Shown: piece after piece, positions 1 to 5,663 of the stretch
How positions within the stretch are numbered: position 1 is the stretch's first letter
How the letters are laid out: every line of letters starts with the position of its first letter
Made by a program: the position numbers and the translations under genes
The notes under the pieces: model-generated
The model's input: only the letters and a program-made list of their open reading frames with translations
Database searches by the model: none
Told to the model about the DNA's origin: nothing
Assembly: GCA_028711355.1 (NCBI GenBank)
Contig: JAQTSL010000222.1
Span: 1-6,318 of the forward strand
Reading direction: 5' to 3'
From: Rhodoferax sp.
Lineage (GTDB): Bacteria; Pseudomonadota; Gammaproteobacteria; Burkholderiales; Burkholderiaceae_C
Length of the DNA stretch: 6,318 nucleotides

Positions 1-426
1 GGTCGATGGCACAAAAAATGGCGAAATACGCCTGGCCCCGCGCGCCACAAATTCCGAATGCACAGTTTCGATCATCGGCAAGCCCCCGATGCCCGAACCA
101 ATCACACAACCAATACGTGTGGCCAGTTGCTCATCGAGCGCGTCGCCCGTGGGCAGTCCAGCGTCGGCCACCGCCTGCGCGGCAGCGGCAATGCCGTAGT
201 GGATGAAGGTGTCCATGGTGCGCGCCTCTTTGGCGCTCATGTAGGACTGAACATCAAACCCTTTGACCTCACCAGCCACTTTGCAATTGAAACTGGACGC
301 GTCAAACTTGGTGATCAGGCCCACACCCGACTGGCCAGCCAGCAGGTTAGCCCAAGTGGCATCAACCGTAGTACCGACCGGACTGACACAACCTAAACCT
401 GTAACGACAACACGGCGACGAGACAT
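1..426 (-). CDS. fabF: 3-oxoacyl-ACP synthase II (KAS II), N-terminal part, cut by window edge
   Basis: FabF elongates fatty acids in the cytoplasm by condensing malonyl-ACP with a growing acyl-ACP. Only the first 142 codons are present; the gene continues past position 1. The N-terminus MSRRRVVVTGLGCVSPVG matches the FabF/KAS start almost residue for residue. The conserved stretches AKEARTMDTFIHYGI (about residues 65-79), GSGIGGL (about 114-120) and SPFFVPST (135-142) also fit. The catalytic Cys and two His lie beyond the edge, so activity cannot be judged here. It follows acpP by 143 nt, the usual acpP-fabF order. The ATG at 426 is chosen by homology. The upstream Shine-Dalgarno is poor, with only a CGAG 12-15 nt before the start, and hairpins precede it, so translation may depend on mRNA structure. 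FabB is the alternative assignment, but the neighbourhood and N-terminus favour FabF. Confidence 0.96.
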   Translation of the reverse strand, partial: MSRRRVVVTGLGCVSPVGTTVDATWANLLAGQSGVGLITKFDASSFNCKVAGEVKGFDVQSYMSAKEARTMDTFIHYGIAAAAQAVADAGLPTGDALDEQLATRIGCVIGSGIGGLPMIETVHSEFVARGARRISPFFVPST

Positions 427-461
427 GATGGAGCAACTCGATGGTTAGACTGAAAACACGC

Positions 462-481
462 TGCGCCCGGCAGCAGGCGCA
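462..481 (-). terminator. Weak terminator- or attenuator-like hairpin ahead of fabF
   Basis: On the minus strand a 6-bp stem (TGCGCC/GGCGCA, 8-nt loop) is followed after a few bases by TTTT at about 453-456. This is the last of three hairpins between acpP and fabF. The T-run is short and not directly attached, so it could reduce readthrough into fabF rather than stop it. ACP is normally needed in large excess over the synthases, which makes partial termination plausible, but this is inference. Confidence 0.3.
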
Positions 482-496
482 CGCTTCCCTCTGAAC

Positions 497-532
497 AATC
501 CGCCCTCGCAGTAGTCTGCCCAGAGGCGGATT
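497..532 (-). other. Nested stem-loop in acpP-fabF spacer
   Basis: The arms AATCCGCC (497-504) and GGCGGATT (525-532) are perfect 8-bp inverse complements. Inside the 20-nt loop, GCAG (508-511) pairs with CTGC (516-519) around a 4-nt loop. No T-run follows on either strand, so it is not a classical terminator. It may stabilise the acpP transcript 3' end or mark a processing site; that role is inferred. Confidence 0.45.
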
Positions 533-540
533 AACGCAGC

Positions 541-560
541 GACGGCGCGTCGGCGCCGTC
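541..560 (-). other. GC-rich 8-bp hairpin just after acpP stop
   Basis: GACGGCGC (541-548) and GCGCCGTC (553-560) form a perfect stem with a 4-nt loop, beginning about 9 nt after the acpP stop codon. There is no T-run behind it in the direction of transcription, so it is more likely a 3'-end stabiliser or a Rho-independent pause than a full terminator. Confidence 0.5.
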
Positions 561-569
561 AACCCGCGA

Positions 570-809
570 TTACGCTTTCTTGTGCGTGTTGGCGTAATCG
601 ACGGCGTTCTGCACCGTGGTAATTTTTTCTGCGTCTTCGTCTGGAATCTCGATGCCAAACTCGTCTTCAAGCGCCATCACGAGTTCGACCGTGTCGAGTG
701 AATCGGCCCCCAGATCGGCCACAAAAGCCTTTTCGTTGGTAACCTGGGATTCCTCGACGCCGAGTTGTTCGGCAATGATTTTCTTAACGCGTGCTTCGAT
801 ATCGCTCAT
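570..809 (-). CDS. acpP: Acyl carrier protein
   Basis: This is the small acidic carrier that holds growing acyl chains as thioesters on 4'-phosphopantetheine for all the Fab enzymes, and delivers them to PlsX and other acyltransferases. At 79 aa it is the usual size (E. coli 78). The signature GADSLDTVEL is present; Ser37 (counting Met) is the phosphopantetheine site. The recognition helix II region that follows is rich in Glu and Asp, as expected. The ATG at 809 is preferred because GAGG (816-819) lies 6 nt upstream and the protein then begins MSDIEARV, the family N-terminus. A TTG at 821 would add four residues but lacks support. It lies between fabG (85-nt spacer) and fabF (143-nt spacer), and both spacers hold hairpins, consistent with separate control of ACP level. 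The C-terminus ends in a Lys-Lys-Ala tail. Confidence 0.98.
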   Translation of the reverse strand: MSDIEARVKKIIAEQLGVEESQVTNEKAFVADLGADSLDTVELVMALEDEFGIEIPDEDAEKITTVQNAVDYANTHKKA

Positions 810-850
810 GAATGCCCTCAAAGGGTTGTGGAAAAAAGAAATGGGATTTT

Positions 851-872
851 AGCCGGAGCAGGCGCACCGGCT
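851..872 (-). other. Hairpin in fabG-acpP spacer
   Basis: AGCCGG (851-856) pairs with CCGGCT (867-872) around a 10-nt loop, midway in the 85-nt gap between fabG and acpP. In the transcribed direction it is followed by AAAATCCCATTT and then a pyrimidine-rich run with six T. The T-run is about 13 nt away, too far for a standard intrinsic terminator. It could be an attenuator, an RNase processing site releasing an acpP mRNA, or chance. Confidence 0.35.
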
Positions 873-894
873 GATCAAGGACGATTATGACGCG

Positions 895-1644
895 TCAGGC
901 CATGAACATGCCGCCATTGACGTGCAGTTCCTGGCCGGTCACATAGGCCGCCTGGGGTGAGGCCAGATAAGCCACCGCGTGTGCAATGTCGGACGGCTTG
1001 CCCAAATGACCCAACGGAATCTGCACCAGCAGCGCTTGTTGCTGCGCTTGCGGCAACTGCGCTGTCATGTCGGTCTCAATAAAACCAGGAGCCACGCAGT
1101 TGACGGTGATGTTGCGCGACCCCAGTTCACGCGCCAGCGCGCGCGTCATGCCAGCCACGCCCGCCTTGGCGGCGGCATAATTGGCCTGTCCCGGGTTCCC
1201 AGAGGCCCCGACCACCGAGGTAATGTTGATGATGCGCCCGTAACGCTGCTTCATCATGGTGCGCATCACCGCGCGACTCATTCTGAATACGGCCTTGAGG
1301 TTGGTTTCGAGCACGGCGTCCCATTCATCGTCTTTCATGCGCATGGCCAGGTTGTCGCGCGTGATACCTGCGTTGTTGACCAACACCTGCAAACCGCCAT
1401 AGGTTTTGACGACTGTGTCAATCAGCGCATCGACCCCTGCGGCATCGTCAACGTTCAGGGTCTTGCCACAACAACCGGTAAAGCCAGCCAGCGCCTGACT
1501 GATTCTGTCGGCGCCTGCATCCGTGGTGGCGGTGCCCACCACCTTCAGCCCGCTGCGCGCCAGCTCTAAGGCAATGGCCGCACCAATGCCACGCGACGCA
1601 CCGGTGACCAGCGCCACCTGACCTTCCAATTTTGATTCACTCAT
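895..1644 (-). CDS. fabG: 3-oxoacyl-ACP reductase
   Basis: FabG is the NADPH-dependent reductase that converts 3-ketoacyl-ACP to (R)-3-hydroxyacyl-ACP in each elongation cycle. It is a classical short-chain dehydrogenase of 249 aa. The cofactor loop TGASRGIG is at 14-21 and NNAG at 90-93. The catalytic tetrad is Asn115, Ser143, Tyr156 and Lys160 (YAAAK at 156-160). PGFIETDMT follows at 186-194, and the C-terminus ends in a VNGGMFMA-type tail. Arg134 and Arg177 align with the ACP-docking arginines Arg129 and Arg172 of E. coli FabG. The start ATG has GGAGG (1654-1658) 9 nt upstream, inside the end of fabD. Only 4 nt separate it from the fabD stop, so the two are probably translationally coupled. 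Its position between fabD and acpP separates it from the many FabG-like paralogues that are not part of fatty-acid synthesis. Confidence 0.98.
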   Translation of the reverse strand: MSESKLEGQVALVTGASRGIGAAIALELARSGLKVVGTATTDAGADRISQALAGFTGCCGKTLNVDDAAGVDALIDTVVKTYGGLQVLVNNAGITRDNLAMRMKDDEWDAVLETNLKAVFRMSRAVMRTMMKQRYGRIINITSVVGASGNPGQANYAAAKAGVAGMTRALARELGSRNITVNCVAPGFIETDMTAQLPQAQQQALLVQIPLGHLGKPSDIAHAVAYLASPQAAYVTGQELHVNGGMFMA

Positions 1645-1648
1645 CGCC

Positions 1649-2605
1649 TCAACCCTCCACCAATGCAGCTTTGACTTCTAGCAACGATACAGGGTCGAAC
1701 AACGTCAGCCCCTGCATCTGCGGGGCAATACGCCGGGTCAGACCCGCCAGCACCTTGCCCGGCCCACACTCCACCAAAGTAGAAAGGCCACGTGCTTGCA
1801 GCGCCAGCACACATTCGACCCAGCGCACCGGACCAAATGCCTGACGAAACAGCGCGTCACGAATTCGTTGTGCGTCTTGCTCAACTGCTACGTCAATGTT
1901 GTTGACAACGGCAATCGCAGGCATGGCAAACTCAGTCTCAGCCAATCTTTGTTGCAAACGCAGCGCTGCCGGCTGCATTAAGCTGGAATGAAACGGCGCC
2001 GACACCGGCAGCGGCAACGCGCGCTTGGCGCCTTGCGCCTTGAGGGTGCTGCAAGCCAGATCAACGGCAGCCTTGGACCCGGCAATGACGGTCTGACCCG
2101 GATCGTTGAAATTGACCGCTTCGACCACCTGCGCCGAATCGGCACCAAAGCCAGCCGTCACCTCAGCGCAAGTGGCCGTCACCTTGGCTGCGTCCAGGCC
2201 CAAGATAGCGGCCATCGCACCTTGTCCCACTGGCACCGCCTGCTGCATTACCTCAGCGCGAAAGCGAACCAGTGGCGCCGCCTGCGACAGCGTCAACACG
2301 CCCGCTGCTACCAGCGCCGAGTATTCACCCAGCGAATGCCCGGCCACGGCTTGTGGGGCCACGCCCACCTCGGCCAGCCAGACCCGGTACGCCGCAACAC
2401 CCGCCACCAGCATCACCGGCTGGGTGTTGGTCGTGAGCGCCAAAGCCTCTTTGGGACCGTCATGAATGAGTTGTGCCAGATCCTGCCCAAGCGCGTCAGA
2501 TGCTTCCTGCAGCGTCAGACGCACCTGTGGATGATCACCCCACGCGTCGAGCATACCGACCGACTGAGAACCCTGTCCGGGGAAAACAAATGCAAATGGC
2601 TTCAT
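1649..2605 (-). CDS. fabD: Malonyl-CoA:ACP transacylase
   Basis: FabD transfers malonate from CoA to ACP, supplying the extender for FabH and FabF. At 318 aa it is close to the family norm of about 310. FPGQGSQ is at 8-14. The nucleophile elbow GHSLG is at 89-93 with catalytic Ser91. Arg116 (VRFRAE) binds the malonyl carboxylate and His206 (SAPFHS) completes the dyad. NNID, GPVRW and ECGPGKVLAGL in the last third also fit. The ATG at 2605 gives the conserved start MKPFAFVFPGQGSQ. A TTG at 2629 would add eight residues, MGKLDQAN, which look like leader rather than protein. The Shine-Dalgarno is weak (GGA about 12 nt upstream). A 64-nt spacer with a palindromic repeat lies between it and fabH, and its stop is 4 nt before fabG. 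Confidence 0.97.
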   Translation of the reverse strand: MKPFAFVFPGQGSQSVGMLDAWGDHPQVRLTLQEASDALGQDLAQLIHDGPKEALALTTNTQPVMLVAGVAAYRVWLAEVGVAPQAVAGHSLGEYSALVAAGVLTLSQAAPLVRFRAEVMQQAVPVGQGAMAAILGLDAAKVTATCAEVTAGFGADSAQVVEAVNFNDPGQTVIAGSKAAVDLACSTLKAQGAKRALPLPVSAPFHSSLMQPAALRLQQRLAETEFAMPAIAVVNNIDVAVEQDAQRIRDALFRQAFGPVRWVECVLALQARGLSTLVECGPGKVLAGLTRRIAPQMQGLTLFDPVSLLEVKAALVEG

Positions 2606-2643
2606 GTTGGCTTGATCCAATTTACCCAAGAAAATAGCTTTAC

Positions 2644-2664
2644 AGCCCTTATCAAATAAGCGCT
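2644..2664. repeat. Palindromic intergenic repeat between fabH and fabD
   Basis: AGCCCTTAT (2644-2652) and ATAAGCGCT (2656-2664) form a 9-bp stem with one mismatch around a CAA loop. On the minus strand it reads AGCGCTTATTTGATAAGGGCT, flanked downstream by AAAGCTATTTTC (2632-2643). From memory this resembles a dispersed intergenic palindrome of Comamonadaceae genomes, with an AGCGCTTATTnnATAAGCGCT core and AGCTATTTT flank. It fills most of the 64-nt spacer and starts 5 nt after the fabH stop. No role is shown by the sequence; transcript folding is possible. The family link needs a genome-wide search. Confidence 0.5.
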
Positions 2665-2669
2665 ATAAG

Positions 2670-3647
2670 TTACAGTTTCAGGAGCACTGAGCCCCAGGTA
2701 AAGCCGCCGCCCACGCCTTCCAGCAGCAAGGTCTGACCCGGTTTGACCTGCCCGTTGCGAATCGCGTTGTCGAGCGCCAGCGGAATCGACGCGGCCGACG
2801 TGTTGCCGTGCTGATCGACCGTAACCACCACCTTGTCCATCGGCAACTTGAGCTTGCGCGCGGTACTTTGCATGATCCGGATATTGGCCTGGTGCGGCAC
2901 CAGCCAGTCAATGTCGGCCGCAGTTTTGCCGGCTTTGGCCAACACGGCGCGCGCCGTTTCGTCGAGCACGCCCACCGCCAGCTTGAACACCGCCTGGCCG
3001 TCCATGCGCAGCAGCGGCAAGCCGCTGACGCCGCCGCCACAAACGTGCCCTGGTACACACAGCATATCGGTGTGCTTGCCATCAGCGTGGATGTCGCTCG
3101 CAAGAACGCCAGGCAGCTCAGAGGCCTCCAGCACCACCGCGCCAGCGCCATCGCCAAACAGCACACAGGTGGTGCGATCTTTGAAGTCCAGAATACGCGA
3201 AAACACCTCAGCGCCAACCACCAGCGCCTTGTGCGCGATGCCGGTTTTGATCAGCGAATCGGCCAGTGTTAGAGCGTAGATAAAACCGCAACACACCGCC
3301 TGCACGTCAAACGCTGCCCCACCCTGGATGCCAAGTTTTCCTTGCAGGATGCACGCGGTTGACGGGAACACCATGTCGGGCGTCGAGGTGCCCACAATAA
3401 TCAGGTCGATGTCTTGCGCCGGCACACCAGCGGCCTGTAGTGCCCGCTGGCTCGCCACCAGCGCCATGTCGCTGGTGGTGGCATCGGCATCGACGAAATG
3501 CCGTGCCCGGATGCCGGTACGCTCGACAATCCATTCGTCGCTCGACTCGATACCTTGGTCCGCCAGACGCTTGACCAGGTCAGCGTTGGTCAGCCGATTG
3601 GGCGGCAAATAGCTGCCGGTGCCCGTGATGCGTGTGTACTTTGTCAT
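2670..3647 (-). CDS. fabH: 3-oxoacyl-ACP synthase III (KAS III)
   Basis: FabH starts fatty-acid synthesis by condensing acetyl-CoA with malonyl-ACP to acetoacetyl-ACP. The 325-aa protein has the KAS III thiolase fold. ITGTGSYLPP is at 7-16 and DEWIVERTGIRARH at 37-50. The catalytic Cys119 is in AFDVQAVCCGF, His252 in VPHQANIRI (250-258) and Asn282 in HGNTSAAS (280-287). The C-terminus is EGVGGGFTWGSVLLKL. These correspond to Cys112, His244 and Asn274 of E. coli FabH. Residue 120, next to the nucleophile, is Cys (codons TGT TGC), where I recall Ser or Ala in most relatives. The ATG at 3647 lies 3 nt after the plsX stop, with only GAG about 9 nt upstream, so translation is probably coupled to plsX. 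The gene order plsX-fabH-fabD is standard. Confidence 0.98.
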   Translation of the reverse strand: MTKYTRITGTGSYLPPNRLTNADLVKRLADQGIESSDEWIVERTGIRARHFVDADATTSDMALVASQRALQAAGVPAQDIDLIIVGTSTPDMVFPSTACILQGKLGIQGGAAFDVQAVCCGFIYALTLADSLIKTGIAHKALVVGAEVFSRILDFKDRTTCVLFGDGAGAVVLEASELPGVLASDIHADGKHTDMLCVPGHVCGGGVSGLPLLRMDGQAVFKLAVGVLDETARAVLAKAGKTAADIDWLVPHQANIRIMQSTARKLKLPMDKVVVTVDQHGNTSAASIPLALDNAIRNGQVKPGQTLLLEGVGGGFTWGSVLLKL

Positions 3648-3650
3648 AAA

Positions 3651-4700
3651 TTAGCTCTGTAGCGCGGCCACGGGCGCAACTGGGGCACCACCGGTCGCCA
3701 GCAAAGGCGCCGCGTGGGCGATGCGCACCCGCACCCGTTCCAACAAATTGTTGCGGGCGGCATCATACGCCCGACCCAGCGCATAGCCGAACGCGATTTC
3801 ATCCGCCGATCCATGGCTCTTGAACACCAGGCCACGCAGACCCAGCAGGGCTCCGCCGTTATAGCGACGATGGTCCATGCGCTTTTTAAGAGCAGATATG
3901 ACAGGATAAGCAATGATGGCCGAGAATTTAGTGTACAGATTGTTTGAAAACTCGGTTTTCAAGAAGTCAACAATCATCTTAGCCAGCCCCTCGCTGGTCT
4001 TGAGCGCAACATTGCCAACAAAGCCATCGCACACCACAATGTCAGCCGTGCCCTTAAAAATATCATTGCCCTCGACATTGCCATAAAAATTCAAATCGCC
4101 TGTTTTGGCAGCAGTTCGAAGCAATTCACCGGCTTTTTTGATCACTTCATTGCCTTTTATCGCCTCTTCGCCGATATTGAGCAAGCCGACTGTCGGGCTT
4201 TGATCACCCCCCAATACCGACACCAAAGCCGACCCCATCACGGCAAACTGTAGCAGATGCTCAGCACTGCAATCGACATTCGCCCCCATGTCGAGCACAG
4301 TGGTGCCACCCCCTTTGGCATTCGGAATCTGCGCGGCAATCGCCGGACGGTCAATGCCATCGAGTGTTTTTAAAAGATAACGCGAGATCGCCATCAAAGC
4401 GCCCGTGTTGCCGGCAGATACGGCCGCTTGTGCTTTGCCATCTTTGACTTGCGCGATTGTCACGCGCATCGACGAGTCTTTTTTACGCCGCAACGCCACT
4501 TCCAGCGGATCGTCCATCGTGACCACCTCACTGGCCAGCACAACGCTTGCCCGCGCGTGACGGTAACTTTCTACAGCCTCTGGCAGCCCGACGAGAATCA
4601 GATGGACATCCGCATGTTGATCCAGAAACCGGCTGCACGCCGGCAGCGTGACCGGTGGCCCGTGGTCGCCCCCCATGCAGTCAACAGCGATAGTGATCAT
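3651..4700 (-). CDS. plsX: Phosphate acyltransferase PlsX
   Basis: PlsX is a peripheral-membrane enzyme that makes acyl-phosphate from acyl-ACP and orthophosphate. PlsY then uses this to acylate glycerol-3-phosphate, the first step of phospholipid synthesis. The 349-aa product is normal in length. Family motifs are VDCMGGDHGP (6-15), SAGNTGALM (95-103), LDMGANVDC (136-144), NIGEEAIKGN (175-184), CDGFVGNVALKTSEG (224-238) and HRRYNGGALLGLRGLVFKSHG (277 on). The C-terminal 20 residues are Ala/Pro-rich and probably disordered. The ATG at 4700 gives the conserved MITIAVDCMGG; a TTG at 4709 would add three residues. No clear Shine-Dalgarno precedes either. The stretch coding for about residues 180-275 is clearly AT-richer than the neighbouring genes (about 45% GC over 3901-4140), though the protein is intact. 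It follows rpmF across a terminator, so it may be expressed at a lower level than L32. Confidence 0.98.
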   Translation of the reverse strand: MITIAVDCMGGDHGPPVTLPACSRFLDQHADVHLILVGLPEAVESYRHARASVVLASEVVTMDDPLEVALRRKKDSSMRVTIAQVKDGKAQAAVSAGNTGALMAISRYLLKTLDGIDRPAIAAQIPNAKGGGTTVLDMGANVDCSAEHLLQFAVMGSALVSVLGGDQSPTVGLLNIGEEAIKGNEVIKKAGELLRTAAKTGDLNFYGNVEGNDIFKGTADIVVCDGFVGNVALKTSEGLAKMIVDFLKTEFSNNLYTKFSAIIAYPVISALKKRMDHRRYNGGALLGLRGLVFKSHGSADEIAFGYALGRAYDAARNNLLERVRVRIAHAAPLLATGGAPVAPVAALQS

Positions 4701-4744
4701 GGATCGCAATCAATGATAAGTGTCGAGAAAACCTCGATTCAGCA

Positions 4745-4787
4745 AAAGCAAAGGCCCGAGGCACCACCCAAAAGGCAGCCTCGGGCC
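4745..4787 (-). terminator. Intrinsic terminator after rpmF
   Basis: GGCCCGAGGC (4753-4762) and GCCTCGGGCC (4778-4787) form a perfect 10-bp GC-rich stem with a 15-nt loop. On the minus strand it is followed directly by TTTGCTTTTG. On the plus strand the stem is followed by A-rich sequence, so the signal points leftward, in the rpmF direction. It starts 20 nt after the rpmF stop. The interrupted T-run suggests incomplete termination, allowing readthrough into plsX-fabHDG. Confidence 0.8.
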
Positions 4788-4807
4788 CGTATCAAAAAAA
4801 CCGGTGA

Positions 4808-4990
4808 TCAGGCTTCAGACTTGGACGCAAGCACCTTGCGACCACGGTAAAAACCGGTCGGGCTGATGTGGTGACGCAGATGTATTTCGCCGGTGGTCGG
4901 TTCCACCGCAATGCCCGGCACCACCAGCGCATTGTGCGCGCGGTGCATACCACGCTTGGAAGGGGACTTTTTGTTTTGTTGGACGGCCAT
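4808..4990 (-). CDS. rpmF: 50S ribosomal protein L32
   Basis: L32 is a small basic protein of the large ribosomal subunit. The 60-aa product begins MAVQQNKKSPSKRGMHRAHN and continues with GEIHLRHHISPTGFYRGRKV, both diagnostic for bL32. It has no cysteines, so it is the zinc-free type, as in E. coli. The start ATG has AGGAG (4997-5001) 6 nt upstream, the cleanest ribosome binding site in the window and fitting for a highly expressed gene. It is followed by an intrinsic terminator and preceded by a leader hairpin. The yceD-rpmF-plsX-fab arrangement is an old and widely conserved link between ribosome and membrane synthesis. Confidence 0.99.
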   Translation of the reverse strand: MAVQQNKKSPSKRGMHRAHNALVVPGIAVEPTTGEIHLRHHISPTGFYRGRKVLASKSEA

Positions 4991-5008
4991 GTTCCGCTCC
5001 TAAAAGCT

Positions 5009-5032
5009 ATAAGCCGCCTGAAAGCGGCATAT
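5009..5032 (-). promoter_or_regulatory. Stem-loop in rpmF leader
   Basis: ATAAGCCGC (5009-5017) and GCGGCATAT (5024-5032) make a 9-bp stem with one mismatch and a 6-nt loop in the 105-nt yceD-rpmF spacer. Its lower end is 7 nt upstream of the AGGAG ribosome binding site of rpmF. It could protect the rpmF mRNA 5' end or modulate ribosome access. No T-run follows, so it is not a terminator. The function is inferred from position only. Confidence 0.4.
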
Positions 5033-5078
5033 CGGGTTGGTCAAAAGAGTGCACACGCCAGGTGCGCGAAAGCGCCGG

Positions 5079-5084
5079 AGTATA
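5079..5084 (-). promoter_or_regulatory. Possible -10 element for an rpmF promoter
   Basis: The minus strand reads TATACT, five of six matches to the sigma-70 -10 consensus, 11 nt after the yceD stop and about 90 nt before the rpmF start. No convincing -35 hexamer lies 16-18 nt upstream, which weakens the call. In E. coli rpmF is known to have promoter activity within or near yceD, so the position is reasonable. Confidence 0.28.
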
Positions 5085-5095
5085 ACCGATCGCGG

Positions 5096-5635
5096 TCAGC
5101 GGCTACCGCCTTTGAGCTTGGCCAGCGCAGCAAACGGGTTGGGCTTGGCAGTGGCGGCTTCGAAATCATCGTCCGCCGTGGCCAACTTCACCGGCACCGG
5201 GCACACCGCATGGGACGGCACCAGCGGCAACGCCAGCAAAATTTCGTCTTCCACCAGTTCGGCCAAGTCAAACTCGCGACTGATCACCAACAAGTCTTCA
5301 TCCACCTCGTCATCTTGTTGCAGTGCCTGCGCCTCGGTGGCAACGAAGCGAAAGTCACGTTCCACCACAACCGGGACTGCCACCGGCGCCAGGCAACGCT
5401 GACAGACCAGATCAACATCAGCGGTCAGCGCCAGGCGCAGCCACGTGGCAAGCGCTGCGGTGGCATCCGCCCGGCGCTCAAACCGGGCTTGCCAATGAAC
5501 CACGTTGCTGGCTTCCAGACCCTGCGAAAACTCCGCAAGGCGCTCGTAGTTAGATAGCAAATCGTCGCCTTGCAAAAGCTGTCCGCTGTGCGCTGCCTGC
5601 CGTATGTCGATGTGAGGAGGATGGTTATATTCCAT
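5096..5635 (-). CDS. yceD: YceD/DUF177 family protein, 23S rRNA accumulation protein
   Basis: DUF177 proteins are reported to be needed for 23S rRNA accumulation; the molecular activity is not settled. This 179-aa product carries the family features. CQRC with Cys78 and Cys81 and a third Cys145 in HAVCP may bind metal. FDLAELVEDEILLALPLVPSH lies at about 122-142, and KPNPFAALAKLK is at the C-terminus, very close to E. coli YceD. An acidic run (DDEVDEDLL, about 108-116) precedes the VEDE motif. The start is uncertain. ATG 5635 begins about 8 residues before the conserved HIDIRQ segment and is preferred by homology, but has no Shine-Dalgarno. ATG 5665 would add ten residues and directly overlap the start codon of the divergent yceF. 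rpmF follows after 105 nt, the standard neighbour. Confidence 0.93.
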   Translation of the reverse strand: MEYNHPPHIDIRQAAHSGQLLQGDDLLSNYERLAEFSQGLEASNVVHWQARFERRADATAALATWLRLALTADVDLVCQRCLAPVAVPVVVERDFRFVATEAQALQQDDEVDEDLLVISREFDLAELVEDEILLALPLVPSHAVCPVPVKLATADDDFEAATAKPNPFAALAKLKGGSR

Positions 5636-5663
5636 AATGGGCGCAGTGTAAGAGAATCGCGTC

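Noticed and set aside
846..851. TAAAAT on the minus strand as a -10 box for an acpP promoter
   Set aside because: The nearest TTGA-type -35 candidate (TTGATC) is 21 nt away, outside the usual spacing, so I do not call a promoter though one may exist.
1988..2659. Long open frame on the plus strand opposite fabD (also similar ones opposite fabG at 979-1569 and opposite rpmF/yceD at 4868-5557)
   Set aside because: These are antisense shadows of GC-rich genes. Their translations are rich in Arg, His and Gln, match no family I recognise, and lack ribosome binding sites, while the opposite strand carries clear conserved enzymes.
4713..4718. TATCAT on the minus strand as a -10 box for a plsX promoter
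   Set aside because: No -35 element at 16-18 nt, and it is only 12 nt from the plsX start codon, which would leave nearly no leader.
4723..4737. TCGAG/CTCGA 5-bp inverted repeat upstream of plsX as a regulator binding site
   Set aside because: Short, a single copy, and it matches no lipid regulator site that I can name with confidence.
5006..5013. GCTATAAG shared with 2662-2669, as a second copy of the intergenic repeat
   Set aside because: Only 8 bases match, and the flanking sequence differs, so chance is the simplest explanation.
5626..5638. TATATT and CATAAT as -10 boxes for yceF on the plus strand
   Set aside because: No matching -35 box at proper distance; the AT-rich stretch also codes for the N-terminus of YceD.
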